A stretch of DNA of 7,951 bases from JAABRU01 sp050180235 (GTDB lineage Bacteria; Desulfobacterota; Desulfobacteria; Desulfobacterales; Desulfococcaceae), in assembly GCA_050180235.1 (NCBI GenBank), contig JBFXEJ010000172.1, positions 1-7,951 of the forward strand, given 5' to 3'. Below are positions 1 through 5,551 of this stretch, in pieces. The position numbers and the translations under genes were made by a program. The number at the start of each line of letters is the position of its first letter. Position 1 is the stretch's first letter. The notes below the pieces were generated by a model that did no database searches, was not told the DNA's origin, and saw only the letters and a list, made by a program, of their open reading frames with translations.

Positions 1-8
1 CCAAAAAT

Positions 9-94
9 TCCCCTCCCCTGGTGGGAGGGGTCAGGGGAGGGGGATAATCAGTGATGTTTTCACCCTCCCCCTGCCCCTCCCTCAAGGGAGGGGA
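9..94. repeat. GC-rich double-hairpin intergenic repeat
   Basis: Two short perfect hairpins face each other: CCCCTCCC/GGGAGGGG arms at 10-17/23-30 (loop 18-22) and at 74-81/86-93 (loop TCAA). The whole of 9-44 is also roughly the reverse complement of 62-94, so the unit can fold as one long palindrome. No ORF with a recognisable product lies here. A diverged relative occurs at 4172-4254, so this looks like a dispersed repeat family rather than a one-off terminator. It lies about 105 bp downstream of the hicB stop codon and could secondarily stop transcription coming from hicAB. The biological role is unknown. The family may extend past the window edge. Confidence 0.7.
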
Positions 95-198
95 GACCTT
101 ATCAACGGATTTGACCCACTACCGAATATCTGTACAGAAGCAAAAGGATATAAACGGTTTTTGCAGTGATTTTCATAAAACATCTCTGTTATGGAAAG
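95..198. other. Intergenic spacer downstream of hicB
   Basis: This 104-bp spacer lies between the GC-rich palindrome and the hicB stop codon. I see no gene, no clear terminator with a T-tract and no repeat shared with the rest of the window. Confidence 0.5.
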
Positions 199-522
199 TC
201 AGTGAAAAAGATGTTCAAGCTGTTCAGCAACCCATCTGTTCACACTTTTTCCTTCTTCTCTGGCAGACTGATACAGTCTTTGGTGAAGCTGCATGGGGAT
301 GCGCAGGCTCAGTTTGCCGGAAAACGGTTTTTCCGGCTCCACACCTTTTCGTTTGCACAAATCAAGATAATAATCAACGGTTTCCTGAAATGCCTGCTCC
401 AGTTCCCCTGTGCTGGTTCCGTAAAAAGTTCCGACTCCCTTTGCATTTGCCACCCGTCCGGAAAACATTTTCATATCACTGTCGTAAAACGCTTCCCCAA
501 AATATCCTTTGTAATTCATCAT
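199..522 (-). CDS. hicB: HicB family antitoxin
   Basis: Antitoxin partner of HicA, expected to bind and neutralise the toxin and to repress the operon in the cytoplasm. The 107-residue product has the two-part layout of long HicB proteins. Residues 4-60 form the degenerate RNase H-like HicB domain (YKGYFGEAFYDSD... then FYGTSTGELEQAFQETVDYY). Residues 68-104 form a C-terminal ribbon-helix-helix DNA-binding segment (SGKLSLRIP, then EEGKSVNRWVAEQLEH). The start ATG overlaps the hicA stop as ATGA (519-522), which implies translational coupling. A second ATG follows immediately, so the protein may begin one residue later. Length is normal and nothing is truncated. The toxin-first order (hicA then hicB) is the usual one for this family. 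Family assignment is by recognised sequence pattern and is secure; the actual operator was not identified. Confidence 0.9.
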   Translation of the reverse strand: MMNYKGYFGEAFYDSDMKMFSGRVANAKGVGTFYGTSTGELEQAFQETVDYYLDLCKRKGVEPEKPFSGKLSLRIPMQLHQRLYQSAREEGKSVNRWVAEQLEHLFH

Positions 523-776
523 GGTTTTATCCCCGCTGATTCCAAAAAATCCCTGAAATTTCTGACTGCACCCCTGTCCGCCTCTTTTTGCGGATGCGGA
601 CGGTGGAACACAGTCACTTTCCCATTCAAAAAAACACCGATACGTGATCCTGCCCTGCCTTCTTCTGTCTCACCGCCAAGTGCAGAGATCAGGGCTTCGA
701 TATCCTTCCATTGTATATTTGCCGGAATTGGTTTCTTAAAAACAGCCTCAAGGGTTCTTCTGTGTTTTCGGTTCAT
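519..776 (-). CDS. hicA: HicA family mRNA interferase toxin
   Basis: Small toxin of a Type II HicAB system; family members are dsRBD-like ribonucleases that cut mRNA and stop growth until HicB neutralises them. The 85-residue product begins MNRKHRRTLEAVF and ends DFLESAGIKP. It contains GSRIGVFLNGK (residues 43-53) followed by FHRPHPQKE (57-65), typical of the HicA subgroup found with long HicB. This subgroup lacks a GSHH-type histidine; His58 and His61 are the visible candidates for catalysis. I chose ATG 776 over the in-frame ATG at 824. The first 16 codons of the longer version have no family similarity and run across a TATAAT box and a dispersed repeat, and known relatives begin with M-N-x-K-H. 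An AGGG lies 11 bp upstream of ATG 776, rather far for a ribosome site. The stop overlaps hicB by 4 bp. Confidence 0.88.
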   Translation of the reverse strand: MNRKHRRTLEAVFKKPIPANIQWKDIEALISALGGETEEGRAGSRIGVFLNGKVTVFHRPHPQKEADRGAVRNFRDFLESAGIKP

Positions 777-800
777 ACAGGTTATATCCCTTTTTACTCC

Positions 801-812
801 AGTGGCATTATA
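801..812 (-). promoter_or_regulatory. Probable hicAB promoter (-10 box TATAAT)
   Basis: On the minus strand a perfect TATAAT (807-812) stands 30 bp upstream of the hicA start, predicting transcription from about position 800 and a leader of roughly 24 nt. No good -35 box is visible at the usual distance. The -10 box sits at the end of a dispersed repeat: the preceding GCGAATCAG plus TATAA recurs at 4386-4399. No clear HicB operator palindrome was found by eye. Inferred from sequence only. Confidence 0.5.
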
Positions 813-917
813 CTGATTCGCCATTGGTTTGATCCTATACCGTCAGTTTTTCCGCAGTTCCGGATGTGCAGAAAACCGCTCCGCTTAATTTTTGTACTCC
901 GCCGGATTTGCATTCTG
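808..917. repeat. Dispersed intergenic repeat, copy 1
   Basis: Positions 842-917 match 4292-4367 without gaps in 66 of 76 bases by hand count, including a 23-bp exact run (872-894). The upstream 816-833 matches 4261-4278 in 16 of 18, with a 5-bp length difference between the blocks. Both copies are in the same orientation and lie outside the restriction-modification gene, one on each side, about 3.45 kb apart. The left end, TTATACTGATTCGC (808-821), recurs inverted at 4386-4399, so the full unit probably had inverted termini. It is noncoding; the short ORFs through it have no family character. Confidence 0.8.
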
Positions 918-929
918 GAAGGATCTGCG

Positions 930-1037
930 TAAGGTAATTTATCAAAATAAATATACCTGTTCAGGTTCACATGCACAGGGCAAAAGCAGGAAGCTTTTGA
1001 TACTTTGACGGTATATTTTTTTCCGGAAATTACCTAA
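930..1037. repeat. MITE-like palindromic element A
   Basis: A 108-bp element with imperfect 28-bp terminal inverted repeats: 930-957 against 1010-1037, 22 of 28 matching by hand. The interior holds a small perfect stem CAAAAGC/GCTTTTG (981-987/993-999). A near copy (element B) follows at once and overlaps it by 3 bp. Exact shared blocks are the 21 bp at 944-964 (= 1049-1069) and the 15 bp at 1023-1037 (= 1127-1141). There is no transposase gene in the element, so any mobility would need a protein supplied from elsewhere. Confidence 0.75.
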
Positions 1038-1141
1038 GGCGATTTCTTAAAATAAATATACCTGTTCAGTTGTCTTAAAGATTTGACAATTTTTGGAAAG
1101 TTGTCAAATCTGCGGTATATTCTTTCCCGGAAATTACCTAA
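1035..1141. repeat. MITE-like palindromic element B
   Basis: Second member of a tandem pair, 107 bp, with the same outer 28-bp termini as element A (1035-1062 and 1114-1141) but a different interior. The core is a perfect 11-bp inverted repeat AGATTTGACAA/TTGTCAAATCT (1079-1089/1101-1111) with an 11-nt loop. It lies 34 bp beyond the stop codon of the restriction-modification gene. On the transcript the core hairpin could act as a weak 3' end structure, but it is AT-rich and followed by only a short T-run, so I do not call it a terminator. Confidence 0.75.
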
Positions 1142-1175
1142 CATCAGTTAAAAACTATATATAGCACAGAAAGAC

Positions 1176-3881
1176 TTACTTTGCTGTGTATTGTCTGTAC
1201 AAATCAAAGAGAAATTCCATACGTGCGGTTTCATTTGCAAAGAGCTGTGTTCTGTAGCACAAATCCACAGCTTTGTCCAATGCCTGATGGGCTTTGACCA
1301 GTTTTGGCGGCATGGTCAGGGGATCGTACAAATCAGCCAGACTGCTTTCCGGGAATTCGGCACGCACATCCAGCACTTTTTTTGCGCATGTTTCCACTTT
1401 TTTTCTGTTTTTGGAATTTGGATCTTTGGGAAAGGGAAAATTGTTGTAAACCAGTGTGTTGGAATATCTGAAATCACTTTTCAGTCTGCCGCATATGTAT
1501 TTCACCCAGACCATGTGCATTTTTGAAGTCAGAACAGCAAACAGAAACAAATTCGCATTGGGCAGAGCGATGGCACTGTCACTCACAATTACATCTGAAG
1601 GCAAAAATCCTATGGGAATATACTGTCTTTTTTCAGAGGAAACTCTTGGTATGAGGATGTATTCGCTGTCAGGCTGTCTTTCTTCTGTAAACAGATACGG
1701 AAAATCCGCCCACTTGCGGGTTGCCGCCTTTTGGCTTGCAAGTCTCATTTTTTTCACTTCCTCAACCCGCTTTAAAACATTTGGCAGAGATTTGAGTTCC
1801 TGTGGTTTGGCATTTTTCAGCCAGAGACACCATCTGGGAATATTGTTTATAAATTCCCTGCTTCCCACATATCTTTTTACAAATCTCCCTGCTTCCGGTT
1901 CTGTTTCCAGCAACTGCCTTTTTTCATTCTCATCCAGAAGCAGATGGCCGCCGTCAGTTGGGGAACTGCCCTTAATCATTTCAGGAACACTGCAAAGCGG
2001 TTTTGCTCTTTTCAATATTGGAGAAGTGCGGCTGTCAACAAGATAGGAATTGATATTCTCCGCTTTTTTCTGCAAAGGTTCCCCGTTTGGATTTTCATAT
2101 ACAAACAGAATTTTGTTTTTGGATTCATATTGGGAAAAACCTGTGATGACAACATGAACAGCGGCTCTGCCTCTTGCTTCGTTGTCCCATCTGAATGTGC
2201 GATGGGCAAAATTGATCTTCATATTGTATCTGTTCATCAGTTCATTCCAAAGAATCCCTGCCTGTTCTCCCTGTGCAATGGAATTGCTTGAAACAAAGGC
2301 AATTTTTATATTTGAATCATTCACATATCTTGCAGATTTCATAAACCATGCTGTAACATAGTCAAGAACGCCTGCTCCCTGCATACCGGAAAAAATCAGA
2401 TTCATATCTTCTTTCTGTTCCCGATTCTGATAGGAATAGCCCACAAATGGCGGATTTCCCAGAATATAATTCAGTTCCTTTTTGGAAACAATTTTTTCCC
2501 AGTCAAGGCGCAGCGCATTCCCATGCACAATCTTTGCAGATTTTTTTAAGGGCAGCCGGACAAAATACTGCCCAAATTCCTCGGAAACCTTCAGATTCAT
2601 CTGATGATCCACCAGCCACATTGCCACTTCTGAAATTTTTGCAGGCCATTCATCATATTCAATGCCGCAAAACTGATCCACATCCACCTGCACAATGGCC
2701 TCAATGGTCACAACCTGCTGTTCTGACTTGTATAATTCCTTCAAAACCTCAATTTCCAGTTTGCGCAGTTCCCGGTAGGACACAATCAGAAAATTGCCGC
2801 ATCCGCAGGCCGGGTCAAGAAATTTGAGTCCGGAGAGTTTTTCATGAAAGGATTTCAATTTGTTTTTGCTGGTTTTTGCCTTTTCAAATTCTTCTCTCAA
2901 ATCATCCAAAAACAGGGGTTTAATCAGCTTCATGATGTTTTTTTCAGAAGTGTAATGCGCTCCCAGATTTCTTCTTTCTTCCGCTTTCATCACAGCCTGA
3001 AACATGGAGCCGAAAATCGCGGGGGAAATTTTTCCCCAGTCCAAAGCACAGCATTCCAGCAGCATTTCCCGCATCTGTGAATTAAATGCGGGAATGGGCA
3101 GGGGCTCCTCAAACAGTTTGCCGTTGATATAGGGAAACTGGCCCAGGGATTCATCCAGATTTTTCTGCCGCTTTTCTTCCGGAGTGTTCAGCACCTGAAA
3201 AAATTCCGAAAGCAGCGCGCCTGTATTGCTTCCGTCCTCATTTGTTTTTATTTCAATATATTCCCTGAACAAATCCTTTTCAAAAATGCCGGTATCATCC
3301 GCAAACAGGCAAAACAGAATGCGGATCAGAAAAACCTCAAGCGGATGTCCCTCATAACCGCTTTCCTCAAGCTGATCATGCAGTCTTCCCAGCAGTTCTG
3401 CGGCTTTGCTGTTTACCGGGTCTTCCTCTTTGAAAACTCTTTTCTGATACCCCGCGATAAATCCGAACAGTTTTATATTTTTGTAAAAATCTTTGATGTG
3501 AAATTCATGCTCCTCATCTTCATCCAAATCATAGAGCCGGAACCGTTCAAAATCAGACACAACAACATATTTGGGCAAATCACGTTCTTTCAGGCCGCTG
3601 AAATAATCCAATGCCTGAGAGTATGCCCTGTCCAAATCCTTTCCCTTTGATTTATGCTCAACAATCAGATGGCCTTTCCAAAACAGATCAATAAAGCCCT
3701 GTTTGTCATCCATTTTTTTCACGGGTTCCTCAAATGTTGCAATGCGTCTTCTTGTCAGCCCGAAAACATGAAAAAAAGCATCCCAGAAGGATTTTGCCTC
3801 CGCGTGTTCCCTTGTTTCCCCTTTCCATTCTTTGGAAAAATTCAGGGAGCGATCTCTGATTTCATTCCAGCTTAACGGCAT
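1176..3881 (-). CDS. MmeI-like Type IIL restriction-modification enzyme
   Basis: Single-chain enzyme predicted to methylate adenine on one strand of a specific DNA site and to cut a fixed distance away when the site is unmodified. Residues 1-150 carry the nuclease part with Asp65-X9-Glu75-X-Lys77 (IDLF...IVEHK), the spacing of the MmeI D-X9-EXK site. About 160-345 is the helical connector, including LGAHYTSEKNIMKLI (306-320), highly typical of this family. The methyltransferase has SAM-binding motif I LDPACGCGNFL (355-365) and catalytic NPPF (476-479), the N6-adenine type. Residues about 620-815 are the target-recognition region, closing with RYSNTLVYNNFPFP (805-818), and a helical tail follows. 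At 901 residues it has the usual MmeI length and looks intact. The start has AAGGA six bases upstream. It stands alone, as expected for a self-contained Type IIL enzyme, flanked by palindromic repeats on both sides and next to hicAB. The recognition sequence cannot be read from the protein by eye. Confidence 0.93.
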   Translation of the reverse strand: MPLSWNEIRDRSLNFSKEWKGETREHAEAKSFWDAFFHVFGLTRRRIATFEEPVKKMDDKQGFIDLFWKGHLIVEHKSKGKDLDRAYSQALDYFSGLKERDLPKYVVVSDFERFRLYDLDEDEEHEFHIKDFYKNIKLFGFIAGYQKRVFKEEDPVNSKAAELLGRLHDQLEESGYEGHPLEVFLIRILFCLFADDTGIFEKDLFREYIEIKTNEDGSNTGALLSEFFQVLNTPEEKRQKNLDESLGQFPYINGKLFEEPLPIPAFNSQMREMLLECCALDWGKISPAIFGSMFQAVMKAEERRNLGAHYTSEKNIMKLIKPLFLDDLREEFEKAKTSKNKLKSFHEKLSGLKFLDPACGCGNFLIVSYRELRKLEIEVLKELYKSEQQVVTIEAIVQVDVDQFCGIEYDEWPAKISEVAMWLVDHQMNLKVSEEFGQYFVRLPLKKSAKIVHGNALRLDWEKIVSKKELNYILGNPPFVGYSYQNREQKEDMNLIFSGMQGAGVLDYVTAWFMKSARYVNDSNIKIAFVSSNSIAQGEQAGILWNELMNRYNMKINFAHRTFRWDNEARGRAAVHVVITGFSQYESKNKILFVYENPNGEPLQKKAENINSYLVDSRTSPILKRAKPLCSVPEMIKGSSPTDGGHLLLDENEKRQLLETEPEAGRFVKRYVGSREFINNIPRWCLWLKNAKPQELKSLPNVLKRVEEVKKMRLASQKAATRKWADFPYLFTEERQPDSEYILIPRVSSEKRQYIPIGFLPSDVIVSDSAIALPNANLFLFAVLTSKMHMVWVKYICGRLKSDFRYSNTLVYNNFPFPKDPNSKNRKKVETCAKKVLDVRAEFPESSLADLYDPLTMPPKLVKAHQALDKAVDLCYRTQLFANETARMEFLFDLYRQYTAK

Positions 3882-3907
3882 TTGCTGTCCTTTTATATAA
3901 TAGACAT

Positions 3908-4048
3908 TAGGCGATTTTCATGAAAAAATGTACCATCATTGCAGGGTGGGCACGGCTTTTTGTGCACACCGTTTCAGAAGGACGGCGGGCACAAAAAGCC
4001 GTGCCCGCCCTACGAAAAACGGTATAATCATTAATGGAAATCACCTTA
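3908..4048. repeat. MITE-like element C with long GC-rich hairpin core
   Basis: The outer ends (3908-3934 and 4021-4048) are imperfect inverted repeats that resemble the ends of elements A and B (TAGGCGATTT... and ...GGAAATCACCTTA). The core is a 29-bp hairpin, 3944-3972 against 3982-4010, 26 of 29 paired with an 18-bp perfect block (3948-3965/3989-4006) and a 9-nt loop. The left end lies only 26 bp upstream of the start codon of the restriction-modification gene, so that gene's transcript leader and promoter probably lie in this element. The hairpin would form in RNA or single-stranded DNA of either strand. Confidence 0.8.
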
Positions 4049-4057
4049 TAGGAGATA

Positions 4058-4149
4058 AAGTAGAATAAGCTTCCAACTTGTTCATGAGCCGCACACAAGC
4101 TGGAAGCTTGTGCCGGATTTCATGAACAAACTGGAAGTTTGTTCTACTA
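4058..4149. repeat. Nested palindromic element D
   Basis: Outer arms 4058-4086 and 4121-4149 are inverted copies with 24 of 29 positions matching by hand. Inside them is a second perfect stem CACAAGC/GCTTGTG (4094-4100/4106-4112) with loop TGGAA. The word CTTCCA/TGGAAG appears in the outer left arm, the inner loop region and the outer right arm, so the unit seems built from three related short palindromes. It is noncoding. It abuts element C on one side and a GC-rich palindrome on the other. Confidence 0.72.
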
Positions 4150-4171
4150 TATGAACAAGTTGAATTTTATA

Positions 4172-4254
4172 TAATCCCTTCTTTAGAGGGGCAGGGTGTG
4201 TTTTGGGTGTGGGCAATTCCGGACAAAACCCTTTATCCCTCTCAGGAGGGATTA
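4172..4254. repeat. Diverged GC-rich palindromic repeat
   Basis: Outer ends TAATCCC (4172-4178) and GGGATTA (4248-4254) are inverted copies, and the flanking 20 or so bases pair imperfectly. The right side contains a perfect small stem TCCCTC/GAGGGA (4236-4241/4246-4251) with loop TCAG. The left side, with AGAGGGGCAGGG followed by GTGTTTT, resembles the reverse complement of the element near the window start (about 57-94). I read it as an eroded member of that family. Confidence 0.55.
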
Positions 4255-4399
4255 ATACCAATTCTCCATTGATTTGATACGATAATCTATTGTCAGTTTT
4301 TCGCCGGTTTCGCGTGTGCAAAAAACCGCTCCGCTTAATTTTTGCACTCCTCCGGATTTGTATTCTGTATTGTATACAATCAATAGCGAATCAGTATAA
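4253..4399. repeat. Dispersed intergenic repeat, copy 2, with inverted ends
   Basis: This copy matches the repeat upstream of hicA (4261-4278 with 816-833; 4292-4367 with 842-917) in the same orientation. Its right end, GCGAATCAGTATAA (4386-4399), is the exact reverse complement of the left end of copy 1 (808-821). The left end here (TACCAATTCTCCATTGATTT) is a diverged version of that same sequence, so the unit has terminal inverted repeats of about 25 bp and no coding capacity, like a MITE. An 18-bp segment inside (4338-4355) is perfectly inverted just beyond the right end at 4415-4432, giving a large stem with a 59-nt loop. Confidence 0.75.
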
Positions 4400-4480
4400 C
4401 AGCCCTGCCCTGAACCGGAGGAGTGCAAAAATCTGCTGCTTTTCGGAAAATAAGCAGGCAAAAGAAATTTTTCGTGTATT

Positions 4481-4520
4481 CAGAAAAAATCCGGTTTTTC
4501 CGGAAAACCGGATTTTTCTG
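4481..4520 (-). terminator. Probable (bidirectional) intrinsic terminator
   Basis: A strong hairpin lies 9 bp beyond the stop codon of the 321-residue gene. The inner stem CCGGTTTT/AAAACCGG (4491-4498/4504-4511), loop TCCGG, extends outward through A/T pairs to about 4481 and 4520 with one bulge. Read on the minus strand, the downstream arm runs into six T residues. The plus-strand reading gives a similar T-run. It most likely ends the cysteine synthase fusion operon. Confidence 0.75.
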
Positions 4521-4529
4521 AACTGCATC

Positions 4530-5495
4530 TTACCCCACCCATCCGATCAGCACATTCTCTTTCTCTGTGCAAACTGATGATTCCGGATGGATGAAGCGGT
4601 TCAGAAACGCACGGGGGCTGGTTCCGGATATCCGGTAAAATGTCATGGGAAATGCTGATGCTTCGTCCGCATTTTCCGCTGCCGTGATGGTTTCAGTTTC
4701 ACTGACAGTTTCCGCATGAGATATTCTTTCCAGACACTCGGCCAATGCCTCCTGCCATTGTTTCACTGCTTCCGGAGCCAGAGAAATTCCGTTCACATCC
4801 AGCACTTTCCGGGCTTCGGGAATCCTGTCACAGACCGTTTCCATAACCGCGCGGCTGCCTGTAATGAAAAGATTGGGAATATCCGGATCACAAAGGGCCA
4901 GTCTTGCCCATGCGTTCAGGCGTTCCGCAGTCATATGTGCGCCCGGATCATCTTTGCTTATCATGGAGCTGATGGAAGGTCCGGTATCCGCGTCCTCCTC
5001 CTCATCGCCTCTTATTTCCCTTAACAAAGAGGCTTCCATTTCGGAAACAGATTCCAGATGACTGCTGAGTTCCCACTGCCGCATATCATATTCCTGTGAA
5101 ATGCTGAGAAATATCCGGGCCTGAAACAGGGGATCCGGAGTCTGATCCGGACGGATATTCCCCTCTTTTTTGCGGCGGATGTCAGACATTATTTCATGAA
5201 CAGAAAATTCATCAAAAAAAGGCAGTTTTCCTTCGCCGGTTCTGAAAAAAGAGAGATTCTGTCCCTGATGCAGTTGTGCCCAGTTCCGGTATTCGTTTAC
5301 AACGGACAGCAGTTTTTCCTGATCTTCTGCCGCGGGTGTGCGGAGTTCCATAAATTCTTTTCCGATCTGTTTTTTCATTATTTCAGGAAGATCTGCTGCC
5401 GAAGGCAGATACATAACTGTTTTGGGAAAACAGATGCGAAGCATATCCGCAGCAGTCTGATTCATAAAGGTGAAAGGGAAATAAACAGGTGCCAT
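4530..5495 (-). CDS. Protein of unknown function downstream of the CysM-CysRS fusion
   Basis: I do not recognise a named family for this 321-residue protein. It appears soluble: no signal peptide and no membrane segment. The N-terminal part (1-160) is mostly helical in composition, with motifs VYFPFTFM (4-11), NWAQLHQG (71-78) and LPFFDE (91-96). A short acidic stretch follows (GDEEEDAD, 163-170). The second half contains MTAERLNAWARL (188-199) and PNLFITGSRAVME (207-219). A Glu/Thr-rich low-complexity linker (about 260-282) precedes the C-terminus. The start has GGAGG four bases upstream and is the only good start. It begins 55 bp after the fusion gene's stop codon on the same strand and ends just before a terminator, so the two are probably co-transcribed. 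A role linked to cysteine or sulfur metabolism is context-based inference only. Confidence 0.85.
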   Translation of the reverse strand: MAPVYFPFTFMNQTAADMLRICFPKTVMYLPSAADLPEIMKKQIGKEFMELRTPAAEDQEKLLSVVNEYRNWAQLHQGQNLSFFRTGEGKLPFFDEFSVHEIMSDIRRKKEGNIRPDQTPDPLFQARIFLSISQEYDMRQWELSSHLESVSEMEASLLREIRGDEEEDADTGPSISSMISKDDPGAHMTAERLNAWARLALCDPDIPNLFITGSRAVMETVCDRIPEARKVLDVNGISLAPEAVKQWQEALAECLERISHAETVSETETITAAENADEASAFPMTFYRISGTSPRAFLNRFIHPESSVCTEKENVLIGWVG

Positions 5496-5551
5496 TTTTC
5501 CTCCGTAATTTCAGTAAATCTGCCAATAATTTATGCAGATGTTTTGTTTTT

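Noticed and set aside
51..816. Plus-strand open frames opposite hicAB
   Set aside because: Opposite-strand shadows of the HicA and HicB genes, with low-complexity Ser/Phe/Cys content and no recognisable domain.
777..824. Longer hicA starting at the ATG at 822-824 (101 residues)
   Set aside because: The extra 16 codons cross the TATAAT box and a dispersed repeat, show no family similarity, and would start upstream of the likely transcription start.
794..976. 60-residue minus-strand open frame upstream of hicA
   Set aside because: It consists of the dispersed repeat and part of element A, and its counterpart copy at 4253-4399 is not open in the same way.
1079..1111. Intrinsic terminator of the restriction-modification gene
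   Set aside because: The stem is perfect but AT-rich, lies about 65 bp past the stop inside a repeat, and lacks a convincing T-tract. Termination here is possible but not supported.
930..1141. Start of a CRISPR array
   Set aside because: Only two units, with conserved palindromic ends and structured, palindromic middles; no regular short repeats or unique spacers and no cas genes.
3897..3902. TATTAT as the -10 box of the restriction-modification gene
   Set aside because: Transcription from it would start within or after the AAGGA ribosome site. There is also no good -35 box.
3907..4461. Three short minus-strand open frames in the 3882-4529 gap
   Set aside because: They run through palindromic elements, overlap one another in different frames and lack family character. 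They are accidental.
5518..5551. Plus-strand terminator between the fusion gene and the 321-residue gene
   Set aside because: ATCTGC/GCAGAT with a following T-rich run looks terminator-like on the plus strand, but no plus-strand gene leads into it and the stem is only 6 bp.
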